Assembly (NCBI GenBank): GCA_000434635.1
Contig: HF988142.1
Coordinates: 1 to 11,858 of the forward strand
DNA: 11,858 bases
Reading direction: 5' to 3'
DNA from: Firmicutes bacterium CAG:110
Lineage (GTDB): Bacteria; Bacillota; Clostridia; Oscillospirales; Oscillospiraceae
Shown: positions 4,192 to 11,742 of the stretch, piece after piece
Numbering within the stretch: position 1 is the stretch's first letter
How the letters are laid out: every line of letters begins with the position of its first letter
Program-made: the position numbers and the translations under genes
The notes under the pieces: model-generated
What the model was told of the DNA's origin: nothing
The model's database searches: none
The model's input: only the letters and a program-made list of their open reading frames with translations

Positions 4192-6687
4192 ATGAAACTC
4201 AAATTCAATGTCACCGGCATGACCTGTGCGGCCTGTTCCGCGCGGGTGGAGAAGGTGACGAACGCCGTGCCGGGCGTGGAAAAGGCGGAAGTGAATCTTC
4301 TTGCGGGAACCATGCAGGTGGAGGCGGAAAACGGGAACGTTGTTCCTGCCATCATCAAGGCGGTGCAGGACGCGGGCTATAATGCCGCCCTGCCCGGTGA
4401 AAAGAAAACGGAAAAGGCGGAGGCTGCCCCGGCGGAAGCCGCTTTGAAGGAAATGAAAAAGAGGATCATCGGCAGCGCGATTTGTCTGGTGGTGCTCATG
4501 TACTTTACCATGGGACACATGATCGGACTGCCCGCACCCCACTGGTACCACGGCGTGAAGAACGCGCTGGTTGCGGCGCTGCTGCAATTTTTTCTGACCC
4601 TTCCTGTGGTGTACCTGAACCGGGTGTACTACAGCAGAGGACTGAAAGCCCTGTGGCACCGTGCGCCCAACATGGATTCCCTGATCGCCGTTGGCTCTTT
4701 GGCCGCGCTGGGCTATGGCGTGGCGGCGCTGTTCCGCATGGCCTACGGCATGGGACATGAGGACTGGGAACTGGTGCAGTCCTACAGCGAGAACCTGTAT
4801 TTTGAATCCGCGGCCATGATCCTGACGCTGATCACCTTGGGTAAATTTCTGGAGACCCGTGCCAAGGGCAAGACCGGCGACGCCATCCGTTCGCTGATGG
4901 ATCTAAGCCCCAAGACCGCCTCTGTGCGGAGAAACGGGGAGATCGTGGAGATCCCCGTGGAGCAGGTGGCTGTGGGCGATGTGGTCATCGTCCGCTCCGG
5001 CAGCAGCATTCCCGTGGACGGCACCGTGCTGGAAGGCCGGGCGTCCGTTGACCAGAGCGCCCTCACGGGCGAAAGCGTCCCCGTGGAAAAGGGCGCGGGG
5101 GACAAGGTCGCTGCTGCAACGGTCAACACCGAAGGGTATCTGGAATTCCGGGCGGACAAAGTGGGCGAGGATACCACCCTGGCGCAGGTCATCCGCATGG
5201 TGGAGGACGCGGGCGGCTCCAAAGCGCCCATCGCCCGGCTGGCGGACAAGATCGCGGGCGTGTTCGTCCCGGTGGTCATGAGCATTGCGGCGGTGACGTT
5301 CATTGTCTGGATGATCGCGGGATACGGACTGGAATTCTCACTGAATCGCGCCATTTCCGTGCTGGTGATCTCCTGCCCCTGCGCGCTGGGACTGGCCACG
5401 CCTGTGGCCATCATGGTCGGCACCGGCCGGGGCGCCAAGATGGGCGTGCTGTTCAAGAACGCCGAAGCGCTGGAAAACCTGCACCGGGTGGACACCGTGG
5501 TGCTGGACAAGACCGGCACCCTCACCACCGGCAAGCCGGAGGTGACGGACGTCCTCCCCGGCGCAGTCAGCGGGGAAGCGCTGATGCGGATCGCTGCCGC
5601 GCTGGAAAGCAAGTCCGAGCATCCCTTTGCCAAGGCTATTCTGAATAAGATGGGCAGTGAAACTTACCCTGTCGCGGAGGACTTTGAAACCCTTCCCGGC
5701 CGGGGCGTATCCGGCATCGTGGACGGCGTGCGGTGCTACGGCGGCAACGGCCGGCTGATGGAGGAGCTGGGCGTTAAAGTCCCGGCCATGCCGGAGCTTG
5801 CCAATCAGGGAAAGACGCCCCTGCATTTTGCCAATGAAAAGGGCGATTATCTCGGAACTGTTGCCGCCGCCGACGTGCTGAAAGCCGATTCTCAGGCCGC
5901 CGTGCAGGCTATGACAAAAATGGGACTTGACGTAGTGATGCTTACAGGCGATAATGAAGCTACGGCCAAGGCCATTGCCCGGAAGGCGGGCATTGCCCAT
6001 GTGATCTCCGACGTGCTGCCCACGGACAAGGCCGGGGCGGTCGGAAAATTGCAGGCGGAGGGACACCGGGTGCTCATGGTGGGCGACGGCATCAACGACG
6101 CGCCCGCACTGGTCAGTGCCGACGTGGGCATGGCCATCGGCGCAGGAACGGACATTGCCATCGAGTCGGCAGACGTGGTGCTGATGACCGGTTCCCTTGC
6201 CGCCGTCAGCGGCGCGGTGGAGCTGAGCAAGGCCACCATCCGCAATATCCGGCAGAATCTGTTCTGGGCATTTTTCTACAACACTCTGGGAATTCCCCTC
6301 GCCGCCGGTGTGCTGTTCCTGCCCCTAGGGCTGAAGCTCAGCCCGATGTTCGGCGCGGCGGCCATGAGCCTGAGCAGCGTGTTCGTGGTGACGAATGCTC
6401 TGCGTCTGCGCCTGTTCAAACCGAAGACTTCCCCCTCTGTGGTGGAAGCCCCGAAACACGAAGAAATCAAAACCAAGGAGGATACAATTATGAAAACGGT
6501 TATCAAGGTCAATGGAATGATGTGCGGTCACTGCAAGGCTCACGTGGAAACTGCCTGCAAGGGTGTTCCCGGCGTGACGGACGCCGTTGTGGACTTGGAT
6601 GCGAAGAATGTCACCGTCACCGGCGACGCCGATGTGGCGGCGCTGAAGAAGGCCATCACCGACGCAGGCTACGAGGTGGTGGAGTAA
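4192..6687 (+). CDS. copA: Copper-exporting P1B-type ATPase with C-terminal CopZ-like domain
   Basis: The 831-residue membrane ATPase pumps Cu(I) out of the cytoplasm using ATP. An N-terminal metal-binding HMA domain has GMTCAAC (Cys 12 and 15). Membrane helices follow, then the actuator TGES (292-295), the membrane metal site SCPCALG (Cys 395 and 397), the phosphorylated DKTGT (Asp 439), SEHP (His 477) and GDGINDAP (631-638). Y696-N697 and M725xxSS (728-729) in the last helices mark the Cu+ (P1B-1) subgroup. A linker rich in Lys/Pro/Glu (about 742-766) leads to a second HMA, residues 767-831, with GMMCGHC (Cys 778 and 781), the CopZ-type C-x-H-C. Ribosome binding site GGAGGGAG precedes ATG 4192. 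It heads a run of co-directed genes and is divergent from the HxlR gene. Activity on Cu rather than Ag is not separable by sequence. Confidence 0.95.
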   Translation: MKLKFNVTGMTCAACSARVEKVTNAVPGVEKAEVNLLAGTMQVEAENGNVVPAIIKAVQDAGYNAALPGEKKTEKAEAAPAEAALKEMKKRIIGSAICLVVLMYFTMGHMIGLPAPHWYHGVKNALVAALLQFFLTLPVVYLNRVYYSRGLKALWHRAPNMDSLIAVGSLAALGYGVAALFRMAYGMGHEDWELVQSYSENLYFESAAMILTLITLGKFLETRAKGKTGDAIRSLMDLSPKTASVRRNGEIVEIPVEQVAVGDVVIVRSGSSIPVDGTVLEGRASVDQSALTGESVPVEKGAGDKVAAATVNTEGYLEFRADKVGEDTTLAQVIRMVEDAGGSKAPIARLADKIAGVFVPVVMSIAAVTFIVWMIAGYGLEFSLNRAISVLVISCPCALGLATPVAIMVGTGRGAKMGVLFKNAEALENLHRVDTVVLDKTGTLTTGKPEVTDVLPGAVSGEALMRIAAALESKSEHPFAKAILNKMGSETYPVAEDFETLPGRGVSGIVDGVRCYGGNGRLMEELGVKVPAMPELANQGKTPLHFANEKGDYLGTVAAADVLKADSQAAVQAMTKMGLDVVMLTGDNEATAKAIARKAGIAHVISDVLPTDKAGAVGKLQAEGHRVLMVGDGINDAPALVSADVGMAIGAGTDIAIESADVVLMTGSLAAVSGAVELSKATIRNIRQNLFWAFFYNTLGIPLAAGVLFLPLGLKLSPMFGAAAMSLSSVFVVTNALRLRLFKPKTSPSVVEAPKHEEIKTKEDTIMKTVIKVNGMMCGHCKAHVETACKGVPGVTDAVVDLDAKNVTVTGDADVAALKKAITDAGYEVVE
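6475..6489 (+). promoter_or_regulatory. Internal ribosome binding site inside copA
   Basis: AAGGAGG (6475-6481) sits 8 bases before an in-frame ATG at 6490, exactly at the start of the C-terminal CopZ-like domain. This is as strong as the best Shine-Dalgarno sites of the window, and is unexpected within a coding region unless it is used or is a relic of a formerly separate copZ. Confidence 0.65.
6490..6687 (+). CDS. copZ: CopZ-like copper chaperone from an internal start within copA
   Basis: Starting at ATG 6490, in the copA frame, 65 residues make a complete HMA domain: [20 protein letters not shown], then [16 protein letters not shown], ending [15 protein letters not shown]. Free CopZ carries Cu(I) in the cytoplasm to CopA through the MxCxHC motif seen here. 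Size and fold match free CopZ exactly. The same DNA also forms the end of the CopA fusion, so this is a nested product whose existence is inferred from the internal ribosome binding site; it may be made together with, or never apart from, CopA. Confidence 0.5.
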   Translation: MKTVIKVNGMMCGHCKAHVETACKGVPGVTDAVVDLDAKNVTVTGDADVAALKKAITDAGYEVVE

Positions 6688-6690
6688 GTC

Positions 6691-7629
6691 ATGAGAGAGG
6701 ACTTCTGGTTTGATTCCTGCGGTGCAGGGAGGATTCACGTCTGCCGCTGGATGCCGGAGGGAGAGCCGAAGGCGGTGTTCCAGATCGTCCACGGCATTGC
6801 GGAGGTGGCGGAGCGCTACGACGCATTCGCTCAGGTGCTGGCACAGCGGGGCTTCGTCGTGGTGGCTGACGACCACATGGGTCACGGCCAGTCCGTGGGC
6901 GAAGGGGACACCAATGGCTACTTCACCGGCGGCTGGTTCAGCGCCGTGGCGGACAGCTATCATCTGCTGGAAATGACCAAGGCGGAATATCCGAACCTTC
7001 CCTATGTCCTGTTCGGTCATTCCATGGGTTCCTTCATGGCGAGAACCATTCTGTGCAAGTACCCGGACAGCGGCATTGACGCCGCCATCATCTGCGGCAC
7101 CGGCTGGCAGCCTGCTTTTGCGCTGCCCGCCGTCATCAAGGTGGTGGAGAGCGTGTGCAAACGAGTGGGGGAGACCAACCCCGACGAGACCCTCCACAAG
7201 CTGGTGTTCGGCGGCTACAACCGAAAGGTGGAGCATCCCCGCACGGAATTCGACTGGCTGACCCGGGACGCCAGGATCGTGGATGCCTACATCGCCCATC
7301 CCATGTGCGGCTTCACCGAAACGACGGGACTGCTGCGGGATCTGATGACGGGCATCCGCTACATCGAGAAGCCGGAGAGCCTTGCCGCCATGCGCAAGGA
7401 ACTGCCCGTGTTCTTCATTGCGGGCGGGGACGACCCTGTGGGCAACTACGGCAAGGGCGTCCGTCAGTCGGCTGACGCTTTCCGCAAGGCGGGGATGGCG
7501 GATGTCTCGGTGCACATTTACCCGCTGTGCAGGCACGAGATTCTCAACGAGATCAACCGGGAAGAGGTCTACGGAGACATTCTCCAGTGGCTGTCCTCCC
7601 ATATGAAAAAAAGTTCGCCGTCAACCTAA
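6691..7629 (+). CDS. Alpha/beta hydrolase, monoacylglycerol lipase/lysophospholipase-like
   Basis: The 312-residue protein has the alpha/beta-hydrolase layout of the Hydrolase_4 (PldB-like) group. VFQIVHGIAEVAERYD (29-44) carries the HG oxyanion region, DDHMGHGQS (60-68) is the typical HGxS turn, the nucleophile is Ser 111 in GHSMGS, the acid is probably Asp 248 in GGDDPVG and the base His 282 in CRHEILNE. The likely reaction is hydrolysis of a mono-ester lipid in the cytoplasm, as there is no signal peptide. Its ATG is 3 bp after the copA stop, with GGTGGTGGAG as ribosome binding site, so it is translated from the copper transcript. Whether it has a role in copper-damaged lipid handling is unknown. 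Confidence 0.88.
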   Translation: MREDFWFDSCGAGRIHVCRWMPEGEPKAVFQIVHGIAEVAERYDAFAQVLAQRGFVVVADDHMGHGQSVGEGDTNGYFTGGWFSAVADSYHLLEMTKAEYPNLPYVLFGHSMGSFMARTILCKYPDSGIDAAIICGTGWQPAFALPAVIKVVESVCKRVGETNPDETLHKLVFGGYNRKVEHPRTEFDWLTRDARIVDAYIAHPMCGFTETTGLLRDLMTGIRYIEKPESLAAMRKELPVFFIAGGDDPVGNYGKGVRQSADAFRKAGMADVSVHIYPLCRHEILNEINREEVYGDILQWLSSHMKKSSPST

Positions 7630-7632
7630 TTA

Positions 7633-7665
7633 GTCCGATTTATTGGACAGATAGCGTGTTATACT
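7633..7665 (+). promoter_or_regulatory. Weak promoter/operator candidate before the 44-residue gene
   Basis: GTCCGA (7633-7638) and TTGGAC (7643-7648) form an inverted repeat with one wobble around TTTA, followed by the good -10 box TATACT (7660-7665). The spacing from TTGGAC to TATACT is only 11 bases, so no well-placed -35 exists; an activator-dependent promoter or chance are both possible. Confidence 0.25.
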
Positions 7666-7692
7666 ATGGCCAGAAACCAAAAGGAAAGGTTG

Positions 7693-7827
7693 ATGGCTAT
7701 GTTTCAGATGCGTTATGTAGGCGGACACGTTCAGGTGTATGACAAAAGTGGCAAGTTCCTGTTCTCGGCGGATACCGAACGGGAGGCCAGAGAAGAGATG
7801 GAGGATTATGCGGAATCTGCGGCTTGA
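7693..7827 (+). CDS. Small conserved-looking protein, 44 residues, unknown
   Basis: The frame from ATG 7693 to TGA 7825-7827 encodes MAMFQMRYVGGHVQVYDKSG, then KFLFSADTEREAREEMEDYA and ESAA. AGGAAAGG (7682-7689) is 3 bases before ATG 7693 and 9 before the second ATG at 7699, so the true start may be 7699 (42 residues). The N-terminal half looks like two or three beta strands (HVQVYD, KFLFSA) and the C-terminal half is an acidic helix. It overlaps the truA start by 20 bp, suggesting coupled translation. I recall similar short proteins near truA in gut Clostridia but cannot name a family. The product is cytoplasmic, function unknown. Confidence 0.6.
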   Translation: MAMFQMRYVGGHVQVYDKSGKFLFSADTEREAREEMEDYAESAA

Positions 7828-8542
7828 TATTTGCTACGACGGCACCCGCTACCGGGGCTGGCAGCGTCTGCCCGGAAGGGACGACACCATTCAGGGCAAG
7901 CTGGAAACAGCCCTTTCCCGGATTCTGGAGGAACCGATCGAGGTCAGCGGCAGCGGCCGCACCGACGCCGGGGTACATGCGCTGCATCAGGCGGCGAATT
8001 TCCACTGCGAAAGCGCCATGCCGGCAGGGGAGATTTTGTCCAAACTGCGGCAGTATCTTCCCGAGGATATCGGCATATATTCCTGTGTGGACGTGCCGCC
8101 CCGGTTCCATGCCCGCCTGAACGCCCGCGCCAAGACCTACCGCTACCGTATCTGGAATTCCCGGGGGCCGTGCGTTTTTCAGCGGCGGTACGTTGCGGTC
8201 ATGCCGGAACGCCTTGACTTAAACGCCATGCGCCGCGGGGCGGCACTGCTGACGGGGGAGCATGATTTTTCCGCGTTCTGCGGCAATGCGAGAATGAAAA
8301 AGTCCACCGTCCGCCGAATCGATTCCATCGACATTCAGCGGCAGGGGGAGGAAATCCAAATTCTGTTCACCGGTAACGGCTTTCTTTACAACATGGTGCG
8401 GATTCTGGTCGGCACGCTGGTGGAGGTCGGCAGGGGAGAGCGGGAAACGGAGAGCATTCCGTCGCTGTTCGGCGGCAAGCGGGAGGACGCGGGCTTCCTG
8501 GCTCCGGCGCAGGGACTGTGCCTGATGGAGGTAGTGTATTGA
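7808..8542 (+). CDS. truA: tRNA pseudouridine(38-40) synthase TruA
   Basis: TruA turns uridines 38-40 of the tRNA anticodon arm into pseudouridine. The 244-residue protein has LDICYDGTRYRGWQR (6-20), the catalytic Asp 53 in GSGRTDAGVHA (48-58), FHARLNARAKTYRYRI (100-115) with the active-site Tyr 111, and FLYNMVRILVGTLVEVGRG near the end. Length fits the family. The start at ATG 7808 (MRNLRLD) is preferred over the upstream in-frame ATG at 7739, because homologues begin right before this strand and GGAGG (7800-7804) lies just upstream, although at a short 3-base spacing. It overlaps the 44-residue gene upstream and the ArsC-like gene downstream (TTGA overlap), so the three appear translationally coupled. 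Confidence 0.93.
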   Translation: MRNLRLDICYDGTRYRGWQRLPGRDDTIQGKLETALSRILEEPIEVSGSGRTDAGVHALHQAANFHCESAMPAGEILSKLRQYLPEDIGIYSCVDVPPRFHARLNARAKTYRYRIWNSRGPCVFQRRYVAVMPERLDLNAMRRGAALLTGEHDFSAFCGNARMKKSTVRRIDSIDIQRQGEEIQILFTGNGFLYNMVRILVGTLVEVGRGERETESIPSLFGGKREDAGFLAPAQGLCLMEVVY

Positions 8543-8880
8543 ACATTCAGATTTTCGGCAAAAGCAAATGCTTTGACACCAAGAAGGCGGAACGCTACTT
8601 CAAGGAGCGGCGCATTCCATTCCAATCCATAGACCTGAAAACATATGGCATGTCCGGCAGGGAATTTGACAGTGTTCTCCGGGCGGTGGGCGGCATTGAC
8701 AACCTCATCGACTGGGACGGTAAATCCCCGGACATCACCCTCATGAAGTACATGGACGACCAGCGTGCGAAGGAAGACAAGGTTTTCGACAACCCCGCCC
8801 TGATGAAAACGCCCGTAGTGCGCAACGGTAAACAGGCCACGGTTGGCTATTGTCCGGAAGTCTGGGCGGCGTGGGAATAA
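8539..8880 (+). CDS. ArsC/Spx-family thioredoxin-fold protein
   Basis: The likely start is TTG 8539, overlapping the truA stop, with GGAGG (8527-8531) 7 bases upstream; this gives 113 residues. The protein matches the ArsC/Spx/YffB group: strand-1 NIQIFGKSKCFDTKKAERYF with a single Cys 11 in the active loop, the C-F-D-T-K-K-A helix start, KTPVVRNGKQATVGY (90-104) holding the cis-Pro 92 of the thioredoxin fold, and a C-terminal WAAWE. Length is close to the usual 110-120. Spx uses CxxC and arsenate reductases an active Cys with downstream partners; here only Cys 11 and Cys 105 exist, so neither arsenate reduction nor Spx-type regulation can be assigned. An earlier in-frame ATG at 8518 lies within truA and lacks a suitable site. 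Confidence 0.85.
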   Translation: MNIQIFGKSKCFDTKKAERYFKERRIPFQSIDLKTYGMSGREFDSVLRAVGGIDNLIDWDGKSPDITLMKYMDDQRAKEDKVFDNPALMKTPVVRNGKQATVGYCPEVWAAWE

Positions 8881-8894
8881 CAAAATCGATCACG

Positions 8895-8930
8895 AAAGCG
8901 GTTCTCTAAAAATGGAGAGCCGCTTTTTTT
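8895..8930 (+). terminator. Intrinsic terminator after the ArsC-like gene
   Basis: AAAGCGGTTCTCT (8895-8907) pairs with GGAGAGCCGCTTT (8914-8926) using two G-T wobbles around a 6-base loop, followed by a run of seven T (8924-8930). It starts 14 bp after the stop codon and closes the copA-to-ArsC run of genes. Confidence 0.9.
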
Positions 8931-8951
8931 ATCATTTTTCCGATTTTTCTC

Positions 8952-8980
8952 TTGCAGTTTCAACAAAAAAGTGGTATGCT
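8952..8980 (+). promoter_or_regulatory. Promoter-like boxes before the AGCS symporter
   Basis: TTGCAG (8952-8957), a 17-base spacer and TATGCT (8975-8980) form a fair sigma-A promoter. The ribosome binding site AGGAGG (8981-8986) follows the -10 directly and the ATG is at 8992, so an RNA starting at the usual distance would lose most of that site. Either the promoter is not used or the transcript is nearly leaderless. Confidence 0.35.
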
Positions 8981-8991
8981 AGGAGGACAAA

Positions 8992-10404
8992 ATGACCAAA
9001 TACATTGACGGCCTGAATCGAATCGTCTGGGGTGCGCCCGCGTTGATGCTGATCGTTGGCGTGGGGCTTTACCTGAGCCTGCGGCTTCGCTTCGCCCAGC
9101 TGACGCTGTTCCCCAGAGCATGGAGGCGCTTTCTTTCCATGCTTCGCCCGGGGCAGAAAAGCGGGAACGGGGTGACGCCCTTTCAGGCGCTGTGTACGGC
9201 GCTGGCGGCGACCGTAGGGACGGGAAATATCGTCGGCGTTGCCGGTGCCATCTGTCTCGGCGGGCCGGGGGCCATTTTCTGGATGTGGATTTGCGGCGTT
9301 CTCGGGATGGTCACGAAATACGCGGAGGTCACGCTGGCGCTTCGCTACCGGGTGAAAACCCCGGCGGGGTGGATCGGTGGCCCCATGTATGTGATCACTC
9401 AGGGCTTGGGGACGAAATTTACACCTATGGCCGTCGCTTACTGCGTGTTCGGCGTGGTTGCGGCCTTCGGCGTGGGAAACGCCACTCAGATCAACGCTGT
9501 GATCTCCGGCGTAAACGATGTGGTGACCCGCTTCGGTGGGGAACAGACCAGACTTGGAAACCTTGCGATGGGACTGATTCTGGCCGCACTGGTGGGCGCG
9601 ATGCTCCTTGGGGGCGCGAGACGCATCGGTATTGTGGCCGAGCGGCTGGTGCCGTTCATCTCCATTGCATATATCCTGCTCTGCGCAGTGATGCTGGTGC
9701 CGCGCTGGCGGGAGGTTCCGGCGGCGTTCGCGTCGATCGCGGCGGGGGCGTTTTCTCCCCGGGCGGTGACAGGCGGGGCTTTGGGTTCTGCCTATCAGGC
9801 GCTTCGCATCGGATGCAGCCGCGGGGTGTTTACCAACGAGGCTGGCATGGGTACCGCGTCCATCGCCCACGCTTCGGCGGAGGTTTCCCACCCGGCGGAA
9901 CAGGGGCTGATGGGCATTATGGAGGTTTTTCTCGATACCATCCTCATGTGCACACTGACGGCGCTGGTCATCCTCGTCAGCGGCGTGCCGGTTCCCTACG
10001 GCAGAGACGTGGGCGTGGAGCTGACGACGAAGGCGTTTGCTGCTGTCTATGGCGATTTTGCGCCGGTTTTCATTGCCGTGTCCCTCGTTTGCTTTGCCTT
10101 TGCCACGGTGCTTGGCTGGGGGCTGTACGGTGCGCGGTGCGCCCAGTTCCTCTTTGGCGCCCGGGCGTGGAAGTTTTTTGTCGCGGCGCAGATGGCCGCG
10201 GTGGTCGCGGGGGCATGCCTGCAAACCGGCGTCGTCTGGTCGGCGGCGGAGGCCGTCAACGGCCTGATGGTGATTCCCAATTTGACAGCTTTGGCGATTC
10301 TCACCCCGGAGGTGGTTCGCCTTACGAAAGAATATCAGAAATCCGGCGGAAGTACCGCCGGTGGAGGTAGTTATGCAGATATCCATCAACGCAAACCGGT
10401 GTGA
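8992..10404 (+). CDS. AGCS-family sodium:alanine symporter
   Basis: This 470-residue inner membrane protein imports alanine or glycine with Na+ (or H+). It shows many hydrophobic helices and the AGCS signatures: ALAATVGTGNIVGVAGAICL (70-89) then GGPGAIFWMW (90-99) with TKYAEVTLA (108-116), GGPMYVITQGLG (129-140), GNATQIN (162-168) and GVFTNEAGMGTASIAHA (278-294), the last being a family hallmark. Length is typical (AlsT/AgcS about 450-480). The start ATG has AGGAGG five bases upstream. Its last 32 bp overlap the aminotransferase gene, so amino acid uptake and transamination are produced together. Substrate choice (Ala, Gly, possibly D-Ala) is not certain from sequence. Confidence 0.92.
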   Translation: MTKYIDGLNRIVWGAPALMLIVGVGLYLSLRLRFAQLTLFPRAWRRFLSMLRPGQKSGNGVTPFQALCTALAATVGTGNIVGVAGAICLGGPGAIFWMWICGVLGMVTKYAEVTLALRYRVKTPAGWIGGPMYVITQGLGTKFTPMAVAYCVFGVVAAFGVGNATQINAVISGVNDVVTRFGGEQTRLGNLAMGLILAALVGAMLLGGARRIGIVAERLVPFISIAYILLCAVMLVPRWREVPAAFASIAAGAFSPRAVTGGALGSAYQALRIGCSRGVFTNEAGMGTASIAHASAEVSHPAEQGLMGIMEVFLDTILMCTLTALVILVSGVPVPYGRDVGVELTTKAFAAVYGDFAPVFIAVSLVCFAFATVLGWGLYGARCAQFLFGARAWKFFVAAQMAAVVAGACLQTGVVWSAAEAVNGLMVIPNLTALAILTPEVVRLTKEYQKSGGSTAGGGSYADIHQRKPV

Positions 10405-11596
10405 ACCCTCTCCCATGCGGAAGTTCCATCCCTACGCCGTGGAGGCCGAGAAGAAGGGCAAGAAGATCTATCACCTGAACATCGGACAGCCCGACCTGCC
10501 CACGCCCACGGCTTATTATGACGCCGTGCGGAACTTTGACCGCAAGACTCTGGCCTACGCCGAGTCTCCCGGTATGCCTGTGCTCATTGACGCTGTGCGG
10601 GGCTATTATCACAAACTGGGGGTTGATTTGGCGCCCAACGACGTCCTCATCACCACCGGCGGCAGCGAGGCGCTGCTGATGACCTGCCTGAGCATCCTCG
10701 ACCCCTATACCGAGGTCATCATCCCCGAGCCGTATTACCCCAACTACACCACCTTCGTCCATGCGGCCGGCGGCGTTATCCGTGCCCTGCCCACCAACCC
10801 GTGGGAGGGCTACCGCTACGCCAAGCGGGAGCGCATCGAGAGCCTGATCACCAAGAACACCCGCGCCATCCTGATTACCAACCCCGGCAACCCCACGGGC
10901 GTTGTCCTCGACCAGAAGGAAATGCGTATGATCGCCGACATCGCCAAGGAGCGCGATCTGTTCCTGATCTGCGACGAGGTTTACCGGGAATTCTGCTACG
11001 ACGACAAATTCGGCGTGCCGACCATGGCGCACTTCCGGGATATCGACGAGAACCTCGTCATCATCGACTCCGCCTCCAAGCGCTTTTCTGCCTGCGGCGC
11101 GCGGGTGGGCTGTGTTGTGACCCGGAATAAGGAATTGCAGGCGGCGCTGCTGAAATTCTGCCAGTCGCGCCTGTCCGTTGCTACCATCGATCAGATCGGC
11201 GCGGCGGCGCTGTATACGGTGGATCCTGCGTTCTTCCGTCAGAGCAAGGAGGAATACCGCCGCCGCCGGGATACGGTGATCTCCAAGCTGCGCCAGATTC
11301 CCGGCGTGGTGGTGGAGGAACCCATGGGCGCGTTCTACGTCATGGCGAGCCTGCCGGTGGACGACGCGGACAAGTTCCAGTACTGGCTGCTGGAAAACTT
11401 CGACCATCAGGGGGACACCGTCATGTTCGCCCCCGGCGCACCCTTCTACGAGACCCCCGGCAAGGGCATCAATGAGGTGCGTATCGCTTACGTTCTCAAG
11501 CAGGAGGATCTGGAGCGGGCAATGGATGTGCTGGCCTTCGGTATCTCCGAATACCAGCGCAAGGTCATGAAAATCACCCCCGCCCCTGTGGGTTAA
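10373..11596 (+). CDS. PLP-dependent class I/II aminotransferase (aspartate-type)
   Basis: The 407-residue enzyme is a fold-type I aminotransferase using pyridoxal phosphate in the cytoplasm. NIGQPDLPTP (36-45), GGSEALL (96-102) for phosphate binding, PEPYYPNY (118-125), NPGNPTG with Asn 173, CDEVYREF with Asp 201 and Tyr 204, the Schiff-base Lys 236 in SASKRFSACGARVG, and Arg 370 in NEVRIAY for the substrate carboxylate are all present. The ATG at 10373 is chosen because GGAGG (10363-10367) lies five bases before it; a GTG at 10361 (four codons longer) contains that site. Overlap with the AGCS gene suggests use of the imported alanine or a related amino acid, but substrate assignment among Asp/Ala/aromatic amino acids is inference. 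Confidence 0.92.
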   Translation: MQISINANRCEPSPMRKFHPYAVEAEKKGKKIYHLNIGQPDLPTPTAYYDAVRNFDRKTLAYAESPGMPVLIDAVRGYYHKLGVDLAPNDVLITTGGSEALLMTCLSILDPYTEVIIPEPYYPNYTTFVHAAGGVIRALPTNPWEGYRYAKRERIESLITKNTRAILITNPGNPTGVVLDQKEMRMIADIAKERDLFLICDEVYREFCYDDKFGVPTMAHFRDIDENLVIIDSASKRFSACGARVGCVVTRNKELQAALLKFCQSRLSVATIDQIGAAALYTVDPAFFRQSKEEYRRRRDTVISKLRQIPGVVVEEPMGAFYVMASLPVDDADKFQYWLLENFDHQGDTVMFAPGAPFYETPGKGINEVRIAYVLKQEDLERAMDVLAFGISEYQRKVMKITPAPVG

Positions 11597-11608
11597 TTGG
11601 ATATTCCG

Positions 11609-11646
11609 ATGCCGGACAAGCACAAGCTGCCTGTCCGGCATTTTTT
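11609..11646 (+). terminator. Intrinsic terminator after the aminotransferase
   Basis: ATGCCGGACA (11609-11618) pairs perfectly with TGTCCGGCAT (11632-11641) around a 13-base loop, followed by six T (11641-11646). It starts 12 bp beyond the stop codon. Confidence 0.9.
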
Positions 11647-11706
11647 CGCCCCAAAACCCTACGGCATCACATCCGCGCTTCGACTGCTTGTTCTCCCAGG
11701 AAACGG

Positions 11707-11712
11707 TATACT
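11707..11712 (+). promoter_or_regulatory. Possible -10 box for the last gene
   Basis: TATACT (11707-11712) lies about 30 bases before the ATG of the exported protein. The nearest -35-like TTGTTC (11688-11693) is only 13 bases away, and no better -35 is at 16-18 bases, so the promoter is only partly supported. The rest of 11647-11742 shows nothing else that I can name. Confidence 0.3.
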
Positions 11713-11742
11713 GTAGCCAAACCGGGAAAGGGGAGAAGCGAA

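Noticed and set aside
6325..7602. 425-codon open frame on the - strand opposite the hydrolase and copA end
   Set aside because: It lies fully opposite two well-identified genes, is rich in His/Arg/Gly/Val as typical for antisense shadows of GC-rich genes, and shows no family motif.
7643..7665. TTGGAC/TATACT as a complete promoter
   Set aside because: The 11-base spacing is too short for a sigma-A promoter; kept only as a weak regulatory candidate.
7739..7807. N-terminal extension of TruA from ATG 7739
   Set aside because: The added 23 residues do not look like TruA, overlap the 44-residue gene, and no ribosome binding site is present; ATG 7808 fits the family start.
8932..10416. 494-codon open frame on the - strand opposite the AGCS symporter
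   Set aside because: The + strand product has clear AGCS signatures; the antisense translation is low-complexity His/Arg/Gln-rich without domains and runs through the terminator-to-promoter gap.
10322..11641. 439-codon open frame on the - strand opposite the aminotransferase
   Set aside because: A codon-bias shadow: the + strand has every aminotransferase motif, and the antisense frame begins in a terminator stem.
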